The notes beneath the pieces were generated by a model. The model ran no database searches. It had not been told where the DNA came from and worked only from the letters and a program-made list of their open reading frames with translations. A program made the translations under genes and the position numbers. From Sphingomonas sp. Leaf32 (GTDB taxonomy: Bacteria; Pseudomonadota; Alphaproteobacteria; Sphingomonadales; Sphingomonadaceae): a stretch of 64,000 nt of DNA. Where the stretch lies: positions 159,141 through 223,140 of the forward strand of contig NZ_LMLA01000010.1 in NCBI RefSeq assembly GCF_001421765.1, given 5' to 3'. Of this stretch, positions 18,172 to 29,810 are shown in pieces; positions within the stretch are counted from its first letter, which is position 1; each line of letters opens with the position of its first letter.

Positions 18172-18803
18172 TCGCGCTGATCGCCCGGGAACTGCGCATC
18201 GCGTGGACCGGCGGCGGGCTGCTGCTGCCGATCGCCTTCTTCCTGCTGGTCGCAACGCTGTTTCCCTTTGCGATCGGTCCCGATGCGGCGCTGCTGGCGC
18301 GGATCGGCGGCGGGGTGGCGTGGGCGGCGGCGCTGCTGGCGGCGCTGCTGCCGCTCGACCGGCTGATCGCGCCCGATATGGAGGCAGGGGTGATCGATCA
18401 GCTGAGCTTACGCGGATGGAGCGAGGCGAGCATCGCGGCGGCCAAGACCATCGGCCACTGGCTGGGGTTCGCGCCTGCCGTCATGGTCGCGGGCGCGCTG
18501 TCGGCGGCGTTGCTCGGGATGGACGGGGCGACGCTGATCGCGCTGGAGATCGGGCTGCTGCTCGGTACGCCGGGGCTGGCGGCGTTGGGAGTCGCGACGG
18601 CGGCGCTCACCGCCGGCCTGCGCGGCGGCGGGGCGGTGGCGGGGCTGGTGATGCTGCCGATGGCGCTGCCGCTGGTGATCTTCGGGGCGGGGGGGCTGGA
18701 CGGCGGGGCCGGGGCGGTGAAGCTGCTGGCCGCGACCAGCCTGTTACTGTGTGTCGGCGGGCCGGTGGTGGCGGGCATGGCGATGCGGATCGGGCGTAGC
18801 TAG
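18168..18803 (+). CDS. ccmB: Haem exporter permease CcmB
   Basis: CcmB is the inner-membrane partner of CcmA. The 211-aa protein shows about six hydrophobic segments, and the cytoplasmic stretch DQLSLRGWSEASIAAAKTIGHW is typical of the family. It overlaps ccmA by four bases (ATGA). The remaining System I genes (ccmC to ccmI) are not nearby; the next gene is convergent and unrelated. Confidence 0.93.
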   Translation: MIALIARELRIAWTGGGLLLPIAFFLLVATLFPFAIGPDAALLARIGGGVAWAAALLAALLPLDRLIAPDMEAGVIDQLSLRGWSEASIAAAKTIGHWLGFAPAVMVAGALSAALLGMDGATLIALEIGLLLGTPGLAALGVATAALTAGLRGGGAVAGLVMLPMALPLVIFGAGGLDGGAGAVKLLAATSLLLCVGGPVVAGMAMRIGRS

Positions 18804-18861
18804 GGCCGATCGACCTTGCGCCATTCCCGGTATCGCTCTCGAGCGAGAGGGGCTATCCTTT

Positions 18862-18890
18862 CGTCACCCCGGAACCAGTCCGGGGTGACG
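18862..18890. repeat. Palindrome between convergent genes (possible bidirectional terminator)
   Basis: A perfect 12-bp stem (CGTCACCCCGGA / TCCGGGGTGACG) with an ACCAG loop lies between ccmB and the convergent DUF1501 gene. It is a family A type repeat and may stop transcription from both sides, although no T-tract follows. Confidence 0.7.
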
Positions 18891-18935
18891 AAGCGGGCAG
18901 AAGCGCGGGATGGCTCCCGCTTCCCCCCCTTGACC

Positions 18936-20324
18936 TCAGACGAAGCCCTGCGACCAGGTGGCTTTGTCGTAATTGCCGATATTGGGCAGCACCGTCGTCA
19001 GGTCGCCGTCCGACACCCCGAACCAGCGCGCCATGGTTGACGAATATTGGTCGACCGACATGGTCGGGATCAGCCGCCCCTGGCCCACATCGTCGCTGGT
19101 GTTGTGGCCGATCGCCGGGGGCGTGCCGTAGAAGCGCTTGCCCTTTACCGCGCCGCCCATGACAAAATGCATCGATCCCCAGCCATGATCGACGCCATTG
19201 CCGTTCGACGCCAGCGTCCGGCCGAAATCGGAACCGGTGAAGGTCGTCACCTTGTCCGCCACGCCCAGCGCGGCGGTGGTGTCATGGAATGCCCGCATCG
19301 CGGTGGCTAGGCGGCCGAGCAGGGTCGGCTGGATCGTCGCCAGATTGTCGTGCAGGTCGAAGCTGCCGGTCGACACGAAGAATACCTGCCGCTTGACGCC
19401 CAGCTCGGCAGAAATGGCGATCATCCGCGCGACCATGCGCAGCTGGTCGGCCAGCGGATTGCCGGTGGGGAACAGGGTGAACTGCGATTCGGGCGCACCG
19501 GCCAGCAGATTGGCGAGCTGCGCCTGCGTGTCCATCGCCCGCTTGTTCACCCGCGCATATTCGGTCGCGAACATATGCGGGTTGGTTTCGGTCATCATCT
19601 GGCGCAGCGCCGCCGCCGCGGCGCTGGACCCGTAGAGCGATGTCGCCCCGCGCAGCAGCGACACCGGCCCGCCGGTGCCGACATTATACTGGATCGCCTG
19701 CCGCCCGGTCAGGAAGACCGCGTTGCCCGTCGCGTTGATGCAGGTCATCATCGCCGACCCGTTGCCCGCCTGATACAGGTCGCCGATCCGCCCGCCCCAG
19801 CCCGACACCGCGCCTTCGGGGCTGGATGCCTGGAAAAAGCTTTGCTGATCGTTGTGGCTGAACAGCTTCGGAGGCAGGCGCACCGACTTGTTCAGATATT
19901 GCGTGCGCGTCGTCGGCTGGATCAGCGTGCCGACATTCAGCGCGACGGCCAAACGGCCGGCATCGAACAGCGGGTTGAGCGGGGCCATCACCGGGGCCAT
20001 GGCATAGGCCCGCCCGCCGAGATCCGCGCCGGTCAGCGCGGTTGCCTGCAACGCGTCGCGTCCCAGCGCCAGCGTGCCACGCGCGGCGGCGTACAGCGCG
20101 TGCGACGCCGGGTCATAGGGGACCAGCGTGTTGTAGTGATCGTTCCCGCCCTGCAGGAACACGCACACCAGTGCCTTGTAATCGGTGGCGGTGGCCGCCG
20201 CCGCTTCGCCGATCGCACCCAATGTCGTGGCGAAGGGCGCGGCGACGCCCGCGACGCCCAGCGCGGCGGTGCGTTGCAGAAAGGCACGGCGGGATGCGTC
20301 GCGCAGGATCGTCGGAGCGTTCAT
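18936..20324 (-). CDS. DUF1501 protein, Tat-exported
   Basis: A 462-aa DUF1501 (alkaline-phosphatase-like fold) protein of unknown function. The N-terminus contains SRRAFLQ followed by an alanine-rich hydrophobic segment, a twin-arginine signal, so the folded protein is probably sent to the periplasm. VFLQGGNDHYNTLVP, FTGSDFGRT and DHGWGSMHFVMGG are the family blocks; the Asp and His residues in them could bind metal. It overlaps the upstream DUF1800 gene by four bases (ATGA), so the two are coupled. The pair occurs together in many bacteria, but the process they serve is not established. Confidence 0.87.
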   Translation of the reverse strand: MNAPTILRDASRRAFLQRTAALGVAGVAAPFATTLGAIGEAAAATATDYKALVCVFLQGGNDHYNTLVPYDPASHALYAAARGTLALGRDALQATALTGADLGGRAYAMAPVMAPLNPLFDAGRLAVALNVGTLIQPTTRTQYLNKSVRLPPKLFSHNDQQSFFQASSPEGAVSGWGGRIGDLYQAGNGSAMMTCINATGNAVFLTGRQAIQYNVGTGGPVSLLRGATSLYGSSAAAAALRQMMTETNPHMFATEYARVNKRAMDTQAQLANLLAGAPESQFTLFPTGNPLADQLRMVARMIAISAELGVKRQVFFVSTGSFDLHDNLATIQPTLLGRLATAMRAFHDTTAALGVADKVTTFTGSDFGRTLASNGNGVDHGWGSMHFVMGGAVKGKRFYGTPPAIGHNTSDDVGQGRLIPTMSVDQYSSTMARWFGVSDGDLTTVLPNIGNYDKATWSQGFV

Positions 20325-22087
20325 TTCAGCACCAGATAGTCGGGCGAGGCGAGGGTCAGCAGGATCGCGATCCCCGTGCGGTTCAAGGTGGCGTTGGTCG
20401 CGGTCAGCGGGATGCTGTCGACGGCGGCGCGGATCGCGGTCACCGTGGCGCTGCGCAACTGTCCGGCCGCCAGGATCAGGTTGACCTCGTCGACCAGCTT
20501 TTTGCTGTCCGATGCCAGTTCCATCATCGGCGCATAATCGGCCTTCACGTCGCCGGTGCCGCCGCCGACCAGCGACTGCATGTAGTTCACATAGGCGATG
20601 TTGGTCTGTTCGCTGGCGATCTGGAACTCGGGCGCGGTCATCCCCGCCTGCGCCATCGCCGTACCGGGCGGGGCATAGCCCGGCCGCAGGAAGCCAAAGA
20701 CGCTGGGCGCGCGGCCGATCGACTGGCCCAGGCGCTGGGTCGTGTTGGTCGTGTCGCCGATCGCCCACGCGTCGCTGGGCGACGTCACGCCGAAGGCGCG
20801 CGCCCAGTTGGTCAGCCGCTGCACCGGATCGCGCAACCGCCCGGCGGTCGTGCTGGCCAGTGCCGCCGCTCCGTCACGGGCTTCGGGATCGAGCAGGATC
20901 GCGCGGATCACCGCCTTCATGTCGCCGCGCACGCCACTGCCGTTATTGGCGAAGGCGGCGGCGACGCGGCCGACATAGGCGCGGCTGGGATTGGAGGTCA
21001 CCATCCGCTGGATCAGCTGCTTCGACACGAACGGCGCGACGTTGGGATGGCGGAACAGGATGTCGAGCGCGCCGTCGACCGCCGCGAACCCGCCGCCCGA
21101 TACCGTGCCGCCCAGGAAGCTGGCCGATCCGGTTTCGTTGGCCGACGCGGTGATGACCAGCGGCAGCCGCATCCGGTCGGGCGTGGTGTTGTCGTTGTTC
21201 GCCAGATTGAACCCGGTAAATACGCGGGCCAGTTGCGACACGTCGTCCTGGGTATAGGTTTCCAGCGGCACACCGTTCGACGTGCGCACCGTGCCATCCT
21301 GTTCGAGCTGATAGACGCCGAGCGTGAAGAGCTGCATCAGTTCGCGGGCGTAATTCTCGTCCGGCATCTGCCCGGTCGAGGCATTGGCCTTGCGGCTGCC
21401 GATGAAGCTCAGGAACGATCCCATCGCCGCGTTGCGGGTCATCGCGCCCATCAGGTCGCGATAATTGCCGAACGCATGGTCGAGCAGCAGGTCGTTATAC
21501 GCCGCCATCGCAAAGGCGCGCCACGACAGGTTGATGCCGTTGATGCCGATGACGAGGAAGTCGAGCAGCGCCAGCGCGACCCGCTGACGCAGTGTATCGC
21601 CACCGGCGATCGCCTGCCGCCAGACGCTGGGGTCATAGCCGTTCTGGCCGTTGATATTGTTGTTGTTCGTGGCGTCGTTGTAATTTTTCGACACCAGCCA
21701 GTCCCAATGGCTCGTGTCGCGGGGGCGGGCGAACTGCGCGTCGATCCAGCCGGCGATGCCCGTATTGAGTACGGCGTCGATCGCGGTGCGGTTGGCGCCC
21801 ATCGTGGCCTGCGCCAGAAAACGGCTCGCCCCTTGCGCGTTCAGAACGGCGACGGTCGGGGTGGGGCTGGGCGTGGGGGTCGGCGTCGGTGCAGGGGCGG
21901 GAACCGATACGAGGCCACCGCCGCTACCGCTGCCGCCGCCCGAATCACATGCTGCCAGCAGGACTGCGGCACCGAGGACGCCATGGGTTTCGAGCCGGCG
22001 CCGATCGGTCGGCGTCGATCGCGCCTCCGGTTCCGCGTGGATCGTCATCACGTCGCTGTCGTCGATGCTCGACGAGTCTTCCACCAT
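20321..22087 (-). CDS. DUF1800 protein, probable lipoprotein
   Basis: A 588-aa DUF1800 protein. Family blocks include FLAQATMG near the N-terminal part, a MPDENYARELMQLFTLG helix and RHPNVAPFVSKQLIQRMVTSNPS. A lipobox-like LLAACDSG is followed by a glycine/serine and a long Pro-Thr linker, suggesting a lipid anchor on a flexible stalk. I set the start at the ATG at 22087 because AGGGGA lies about eight bases before it; the lipobox Cys is then residue 47, which is late, so a later start (22048) is possible. It is the first gene of the pair with the DUF1501 protein. Function unknown. Confidence 0.83.
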   Translation of the reverse strand: MVEDSSSIDDSDVMTIHAEPEARSTPTDRRRLETHGVLGAAVLLAACDSGGGSGSGGGLVSVPAPAPTPTPTPSPTPTVAVLNAQGASRFLAQATMGANRTAIDAVLNTGIAGWIDAQFARPRDTSHWDWLVSKNYNDATNNNNINGQNGYDPSVWRQAIAGGDTLRQRVALALLDFLVIGINGINLSWRAFAMAAYNDLLLDHAFGNYRDLMGAMTRNAAMGSFLSFIGSRKANASTGQMPDENYARELMQLFTLGVYQLEQDGTVRTSNGVPLETYTQDDVSQLARVFTGFNLANNDNTTPDRMRLPLVITASANETGSASFLGGTVSGGGFAAVDGALDILFRHPNVAPFVSKQLIQRMVTSNPSRAYVGRVAAAFANNGSGVRGDMKAVIRAILLDPEARDGAAALASTTAGRLRDPVQRLTNWARAFGVTSPSDAWAIGDTTNTTQRLGQSIGRAPSVFGFLRPGYAPPGTAMAQAGMTAPEFQIASEQTNIAYVNYMQSLVGGGTGDVKADYAPMMELASDSKKLVDEVNLILAAGQLRSATVTAIRAAVDSIPLTATNATLNRTGIAILLTLASPDYLVLK

Positions 22088-22218
22088 CGGTATTCCCCTA
22101 CGCACCGCTACACTGGTGCCCGGGGCCAATATGACAGCAGAATGCTTAACGAAATGATTACATTGCGAATAGCGCGCCAAAACGCGATGAATCCAAGTTG
22201 GTTCCCAAGATGTTGCAA

Positions 22219-22228
22219 ATAATCATTA
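22219..22228. promoter_or_regulatory. Fur-like half site in AT-rich leader
   Basis: The 265-base gap before the DUF1800 gene (22088-22352) is clearly richer in A/T than the surroundings and probably holds its promoter. ATAATCATTA inside it equals half of the classical Fur box, but the other half is not conserved. I see no confident -35/-10 pair. Confidence 0.2.
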
Positions 22229-22300
22229 CGGTGTCGTATTGATCGATCCCTGTCGCAAATCGATCTGTGCCGCTCCGGCCGGTCGCTGCACTTGACGCAA

Positions 22301-22328
22301 AAACGCCCCGGATCGCTCCGGGGCGTTT
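22301..22328 (-). terminator. Rho-independent terminator of the ctaC-ctaD operon
   Basis: A perfect 12-bp stem (AAACGCCCCGGA / TCCGGGGCGTTT) with a four-base loop lies about 25 bases after the ctaD stop. On the minus strand it is followed by a run of five T, as expected for a terminator of ctaD transcription. Confidence 0.9.
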
Positions 22329-22352
22329 CTGGTTGGTCGGGATTTCCGGCGA

Positions 22353-25209
<2,857 letters not shown>

Positions 25210-25396
25210 CGTGTCGTGTCACCCCGTTAAAGGGCACGCGGCACGCTTCTTATGCGGCGTGGTCGCGTGCTGTGGGCGTTTGGAAACCCTAACCCACCGG
25301 GCTATACGCGGCATGTCGCCCGTCCTCAAGCGATGGTTGCGAACGTCCCGCACCCGGTATTAGAGCGACGGACGAAGCAACCGGTGGACCATATTC

Positions 25397-25978
25397 ATGA
25401 ACGACGACGCGATCCTCGACGAATTCCGTGCAGCAGAGGCGCTGCTGGAGGGGCATTTCATCCTGTCGTCGGGCCTCAGGTCATCGCGCTACCTGCAATG
25501 CGCCCGCGTGCTGATGGACCCGCGCCGCGCCGCGCGGCTGTGCGACGAACTGGCCAGCCGGTTTCCCGCGAACGTGCGCGAATCGATCGACGTGGTCATC
25601 TCGCCCGCGATGGGCGGGGTGATCGTCGGTCATGAAATGGGCCGCTCGCTGGGCGTGCCGGCGATGTTCCTCGAACGCCCGACCGGTACGTTCGAACTGC
25701 GCCGTGGCTTCCGCATCGATCCCGGCACCCGCGTGCTGATGATGGAGGATGTCGTGACCACCGGCCTGTCGTCGCGCGAAGCCATCGCCGCGATCCAGGC
25801 GGCGGGCGGCGACGTGGTGGCCGCCGCGTCGCTGGTCGACCGGTCGAACGGCACGGCGGACCTCGGCGTACCGTTCCTGCCGCTGATCCGGCTCGACGTG
25901 CCGAGCTATCATCCCGATGCGCTGCCCGCCGACCTAGCGGCGATTCCGGCGATCAAGCCGGGGAGCCGGGCGGCATGA
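25397..25978 (+). CDS. pyrE: Orotate phosphoribosyltransferase
   Basis: PyrE joins orotate and PRPP to form OMP in pyrimidine synthesis. The PRPP-binding motif [14 protein letters not shown], the lysine-poor [13 protein letters not shown] loop and the N-terminal [19 protein letters not shown] agree with the longer alphaproteobacterial form (193 aa). Its end overlaps the pdxJ start by four bases (ATGA). The 187-base gap before it also serves the divergent oxidase operon; I could not pick a convincing promoter there. Confidence 0.94.
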   Translation: MNDDAILDEFRAAEALLEGHFILSSGLRSSRYLQCARVLMDPRRAARLCDELASRFPANVRESIDVVISPAMGGVIVGHEMGRSLGVPAMFLERPTGTFELRRGFRIDPGTRVLMMEDVVTTGLSSREAIAAIQAAGGDVVAAASLVDRSNGTADLGVPFLPLIRLDVPSYHPDALPADLAAIPAIKPGSRAA

Positions 25979-26703
25979 GCAGCCCCCTGCGCCTGGGCGT
26001 CAACATCGATCACGTCGCGACGGTGCGCAATGCGCGGGGGAGCGGCTATCCCGATCCGGTGCGCGCCGCGCTGCTGGCCGCCGAGCATGGCGCGGACGGC
26101 ATCACCGCCCATCTGCGCGAGGATCGCCGCCACATCACCGACGACGACATCGCGCGGTTGTCGAGCGAACTGACCGTGCCGCTCAACCTTGAAATGGCGG
26201 CGACCGAGGAGATGCTGGGCATCGCGCTCAAGCACCGGCCCCACGCCGCCTGCATCGTGCCGGAAAAGCGCGAGGAGCGCACGACCGAGGGGGGGCTGGA
26301 CGTCGCGGGGCAGCAGGACAAGCTGTCACCGATGGTGCGGGCGCTGGCCAATGCTGGCGTGCGGGTGTCGCTGTTCATCGAACCCGATGCCGCACAGATC
26401 GCGGCCGCCGTTGCGCTGGGCGTGCCGGTGGTCGAGCTGCACACCGGCCGCTATGCCGAATTGTCGGGCGACGAACAGGTCGCCGAACTGCGCCGGATCG
26501 CCGACGCCGCTGCGCTCGCCGCCAAGAACGGGATAGAGGTCCATGCCGGGCACGGCCTGACGTTCGACAACGTAGTGCCGATCGCGGCGATCCCGCAGGT
26601 GCGCGAGCTGAACATCGGCCATTTCCTGATCGGCGAGGCGGTGTTCGGTGGCCTGGGTCCGGTGGTCGCGCGGATGAAGGAACTGATGGAGGCCGCCCGG
26701 TGA
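25975..26703 (+). CDS. pdxJ: Pyridoxine 5'-phosphate synthase
   Basis: PdxJ closes the pyridoxine ring from 1-deoxyxylulose 5-phosphate and 3-amino-2-oxopropyl phosphate in the DXP-dependent vitamin B6 route. [16 protein letters not shown] at the N-terminus, [14 protein letters not shown], and the C-terminal GHGLTFDNV and [14 protein letters not shown] are diagnostic. It has 242 aa, a normal length. It is coupled to pyrE upstream, while a repeat separates it from acpS downstream. Confidence 0.96.
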   Translation: MSSPLRLGVNIDHVATVRNARGSGYPDPVRAALLAAEHGADGITAHLREDRRHITDDDIARLSSELTVPLNLEMAATEEMLGIALKHRPHAACIVPEKREERTTEGGLDVAGQQDKLSPMVRALANAGVRVSLFIEPDAAQIAAAVALGVPVVELHTGRYAELSGDEQVAELRRIADAAALAAKNGIEVHAGHGLTFDNVVPIAAIPQVRELNIGHFLIGEAVFGGLGPVVARMKELMEAAR

Positions 26704-26705
26704 AT

Positions 26706-26840
26706 ATCCTCCCCGGCACGGGGAGGGGGACCGTCGCGAAGCGATGGTTGAGGGGGGTATCCCCATTCGCTGCCGTTGTGGAGCAGGTCACCCCCCTCCA
26801 CCATGCTGCGCATGGTCCCCCTCCCCGTGCCGGGGAGGAT
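26706..26840. repeat. Inverted repeat, family B (CTCCCCGGCACGGGGAG type)
   Basis: Outer arms ATCCTCCCCGGCACGGGGAG and CTCCCCGTGCCGGGGAGGAT are almost exact reverse complements, each arm being itself a hairpin. Inside are smaller blocks, CGAAGCGATGGTTGAGG and CCTCCACCATGCTGCGCATGG. A relative is at 63609-63740. The right arm lies directly before acpS and supplies its ribosome binding site. Confidence 0.85.
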
Positions 26841-26845
26841 CGTCC

Positions 26846-27253
26846 ATGATCGTCGGCCTCGGTTCCGACCTGTGCAATATCGAGCGGATCCAGTCGTCGC
26901 TCGACCGTTTCGGCGACCGCTTCGTCCAGCGGGTCTTCACCCCCGTCGAACAGGTGAAGGCCGAAAAGCGCCCTTTCACCCGCGCCGGCACGCTGGCGAA
27001 GCGTTTCGCCGCCAAGGAAGCCTTTTCGAAAGCGGTCGGCACCGGCTTTTCGCAGGGGGTGTTCATGCGCGACATCGGCGTGGTGAACGCGCCATCGGGC
27101 GCGCCGACGCTGCACCTGACCGGTGGTGCGAAAGCACGGCTTGACGCGATGACGCCCGAAGGCCACGTCGCAATGGTACATCTGACGATGACCGACGACC
27201 ATCCCTGGGCCCAGGCGTTCGTCATCATCGAGGCGTTGCCCAGGGTAGAGTAG
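26846..27253 (+). CDS. acpS: Holo-[acyl-carrier-protein] synthase
   Basis: AcpS transfers 4'-phosphopantetheine from CoA to apo-ACP, starting fatty acid synthesis. The Mg-binding Asp lies in GLGSDLCNI at the N-terminus, the second motif is [11 protein letters not shown], and GTGFSQGV follows; the product is 135 aa. The ATG is preceded at 6-7 bases by GGGGAGGA, which belongs to the right arm of a family B repeat. This is an unusual way to provide a ribosome binding site and decides the start. It lies between pdxJ and lepB as in other sphingomonads. Confidence 0.94.
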   Translation: MIVGLGSDLCNIERIQSSLDRFGDRFVQRVFTPVEQVKAEKRPFTRAGTLAKRFAAKEAFSKAVGTGFSQGVFMRDIGVVNAPSGAPTLHLTGGAKARLDAMTPEGHVAMVHLTMTDDHPWAQAFVIIEALPRVE

Positions 27254-27261
27254 GACGTTTG

Positions 27262-28218
27262 ATGGCCGATCATCTGGCGCTGGAGGACCAGGGCGTTCCC
27301 GCGCCGTCGCAACCGACCCCCGCCGCGACTTCCGCGCCCGCCCACCGGCGGCTCGACTGGAAGGGCGAGTTGCGCGGACTGTTCTGGTTGTTGCTGGTGG
27401 TGCTCGGGTTCCACAGCTTCGTGGCCAAGCCGTTCTACATCCCGTCCGAATCGATGCTGCCGGGCCTGCGCGTCGGCGACCGGCTGGTCGTCAGCAAATA
27501 TGCCTATGGCTGGTCGTTCGTGTCGCCGACCATCCCCAACCCGGTCGCGATGTTCCGCGACATCGTGCTGCGCCAGCCGCAGGAGACGTGGAGCGTCCAG
27601 CTGCCGGCATGGCACGGCCGCCTGTGGGGGTCGATGCCCGAGCGCGGCGACGTCGTGATCGTGAAGCCGCCGGGCAGCAACACCGACCTCATCAAGCGCG
27701 TCATCGGCCTGCCGGGCGACCGGCTGGAGGTCGCGGGCGGCGTCGTCTACATCAACGACGTGGCGATCCCGCGGAAAGCGATGGGCAACGCGATGATTCC
27801 GGTCGACGCCAACACCAAATGCGATCCCGACCAATATCCCGGCGCGCTGGTCCGCACCGACAAGGGTGCGTTCTGCCGCCTGCCACTGTACCGCGAAACG
27901 CTGCCCAACGGACGCCAGTACGATACGATCGACTTCAAGCAAGGTTCGCAGGGCGACAATTTCCCCGCGATCATCATTCCCGCCAACCATGTCTTCCTGA
28001 TGGGCGACAATCGCGACAACAGCGCCGACAGCCGCTTTTCGGAGGCCGAGCGGGGACTGGGAGGACCGGTGCCGTGGGAGAATATCGGCGGGCGGGCCGA
28101 GTTCATCACCTTCTCGCTCGACGGCAGCACCAGCCTGAACCCGGCGACGTGGTTCGGCGCGTTTCGCAGCGGTCGGGCCGGTACTTCGCTGGTCCCGGCC
28201 ACGGACGATGGCAAGTGA
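27262..28218 (+). CDS. lepB: Signal peptidase I
   Basis: LepB cuts signal peptides from exported proteins at the periplasmic face. After a proline-rich cytoplasmic tail there is one membrane segment (about residues 38-56), then the catalytic Ser64 in PSESMLP and Lys145 in DLIKRVIGLPGD. The C-terminal box MGDNRDNSADSR is present. At 318 aa it has the long type of insertion between the boxes. I use ATG 27262, preceded by AGGA, rather than the TTG just before it. It is followed by a gene with an overlapping start. Confidence 0.95.
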   Translation: MADHLALEDQGVPAPSQPTPAATSAPAHRRLDWKGELRGLFWLLLVVLGFHSFVAKPFYIPSESMLPGLRVGDRLVVSKYAYGWSFVSPTIPNPVAMFRDIVLRQPQETWSVQLPAWHGRLWGSMPERGDVVIVKPPGSNTDLIKRVIGLPGDRLEVAGGVVYINDVAIPRKAMGNAMIPVDANTKCDPDQYPGALVRTDKGAFCRLPLYRETLPNGRQYDTIDFKQGSQGDNFPAIIIPANHVFLMGDNRDNSADSRFSEAERGLGGPVPWENIGGRAEFITFSLDGSTSLNPATWFGAFRSGRAGTSLVPATDDGK

Positions 28219-28853
28219 GCGGCTACACGCTCTACGATTATCACCGATCCTCGGCGGCATATCGTGTCCGCATCGCGCTGAACCTGAAGGGCGTTGCCTG
28301 GCATAGCGTGCCGGTATCGCTGCTGACGGGCGAACAACGCTCGGCCGGGCATCTGGCGCGCAACCCGCAAGGGCTGATCCCCGCGCTCGACATCGGCGGC
28401 GGCACGATCCTCACCCAGTCGCTGGCGATCCTCGACTGGCTGGACGCCACGCACCCCGAACCGCGCCTGTTCCCGTCCGATCCGCTGGAACGTGCGCGCA
28501 CGCTGGCGCTGGCGCTGGTGATCGTCGCCGACATCCATCCGATCGACAATCTGCGCGTGCTGCAACGGCTGGAGGCGCAGTTCGGGGCGGATGCGGCGGC
28601 AAAGGCCGACTGGTATCGCCACTGGATCGCGCAGGGGCTGGGTACGCTGGAGGCGGCGGCGCCGGCCGACGGCTTCTTCGGCGGCGCGACCCCGGGCGCG
28701 GTCGATTGCTGCCTCGTGCCGCAGCTCTACAATGCGCGGCGGTTCGAGCTGGACCTGACGCCGTGGCCCCGACTGGTGGCGATCGATGCGCGGGCGGCCG
28801 AAGTACCGGCCGTGGCATCGGCGCATCCCGACGCAGTCGCGCCGGTCGCATGA
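28215..28853 (+). CDS. maiA: Maleylacetoacetate isomerase (zeta-class GST)
   Basis: The enzyme isomerises maleylacetoacetate to fumarylacetoacetate in tyrosine breakdown, using glutathione. The N-terminal YDYHRSSAAYRVRIALNLKG carries the family SS motif, and NPQGLIPALD and LTQSLAILDWLD complete the glutathione site; the length is 212 aa. The start is GTG at 28215, overlapping the lepB TGA (GTGA), so translation is coupled to lepB. No other tyrosine catabolism gene is nearby, which makes this position odd; another GST function is possible. Confidence 0.88.
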   Translation: MSGYTLYDYHRSSAAYRVRIALNLKGVAWHSVPVSLLTGEQRSAGHLARNPQGLIPALDIGGGTILTQSLAILDWLDATHPEPRLFPSDPLERARTLALALVIVADIHPIDNLRVLQRLEAQFGADAAAKADWYRHWIAQGLGTLEAAAPADGFFGGATPGAVDCCLVPQLYNARRFELDLTPWPRLVAIDARAAEVPAVASAHPDAVAPVA

Positions 28854-28895
28854 CGCTGGCCGCCGCAGTTGCGAGTCGTTAGGACGTCACCTGAC

Positions 28896-29810
28896 ATGGT
28901 AACCGAAGCCGACATCGCTGGCGCGCGTCCCGATCTGGCCGGGCTGGAGCCGCTGGACCGGTTGCGCCCGCGCTGGCCGCGCATTCTCGGCGCGTTGCTG
29001 TCCGGGCTGATGATCGTCGGGCTGGCATGGGAATTGTTCGACCATGGCTGGGCCGGGGTCGAACTGGCCGCGCCGGATTCGCCGTGGTTCTATCTGTTCT
29101 TCGCGCTGGCCTATTTCGCGCCGCCGCTGTTCGACTTCTTCATCTTTCGCCGGCTGTGGCGGTTGCCGTTCGACGGGTTCGGCGCGCTGGTGCGCAAGCG
29201 GATCGCGAACGACGTGGTCATCGGCTATTCGGGCGATGTGTTCTTCTATGCCTGGGCGCGCGCGCGGCTGAAGATGGTGACTGCCCCGTTCGGCGCGGTG
29301 AAGGATGTGACGATCCTGTCGGGGATCGCCGGCAATATCGTGACGGTGGGAATGCTGGCGGTCACGCTGCCCTTCGCGTTCGAACTGTTTCCGCCCAAGC
29401 AACTGGAAATGCTGGCATGGTCGTCGGCGGTGGCGGTCGGTATCTCGGGCGTGCTGCTGCTGTTCTCGCGCCGGGTCTTTTCGCTGCCGGGCGCGATGCT
29501 GCGCTGGATCTTCGGCGTGCATTGCGCGCGGCTGGTGCTGGGGTCGCTGGCGTTCGGCATCGCCAGCTATTTCGCGATGCCGGGCGTGTCCTTCACGTGG
29601 TGGCTGTTCCTTGCCGCCGGACGGCTGGTCGTGGCGCGGCTGCCGCTGTTGCCGAACAAAGACCTTCTTTTCGCCAACTTCGCGATTATGTTTATCGGGC
29701 ATGGCGAAGCCTTGTCCGACCTGGTCGCATTCATCGCGACCCTCACCCTGTTCGCGCACGTGGTGTTGATGGCGGCATTCGGGCTTCCTGCGCTCGCAAG
29801 GAAAGAATGA
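28896..29810 (+). CDS. Integral membrane protein, function unknown
   Basis: A 304-aa protein with about seven or eight hydrophobic segments after a short polar N-terminus. The pattern, including a conserved-looking FDFFIFRRLW loop and the C-terminal LLPNKDLLFANFAIMFIG, recalls loosely the lysylphosphatidylglycerol-synthase-type membrane domain family, but I do not claim membership. The ATG at 28896 has AGGA about 11 bases upstream. The stop overlaps the start of the DUF2141 gene (ATGA), so these two and probably the glycosyltransferase downstream form an operon. Confidence 0.7.
   Translation: MVTEADIAGARPDLAGLEPLDRLRPRWPRILGALLSGLMIVGLAWELFDHGWAGVELAAPDSPWFYLFFALAYFAPPLFDFFIFRRLWRLPFDGFGALVRKRIANDVVIGYSGDVFFYAWARARLKMVTAPFGAVKDVTILSGIAGNIVTVGMLAVTLPFAFELFPPKQLEMLAWSSAVAVGISGVLLLFSRRVFSLPGAMLRWIFGVHCARLVLGSLAFGIASYFAMPGVSFTWWLFLAAGRLVVARLPLLPNKDLLFANFAIMFIGHGEALSDLVAFIATLTLFAHVVLMAAFGLPALARKE

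Noticed and set aside
20042..22222. Open frame of 726 codons antisense to the DUF1800/DUF1501 genes
   Set aside because: The product is Arg/Ala/Gly/His-rich with no domain, while the opposite strand encodes two recognisable families.
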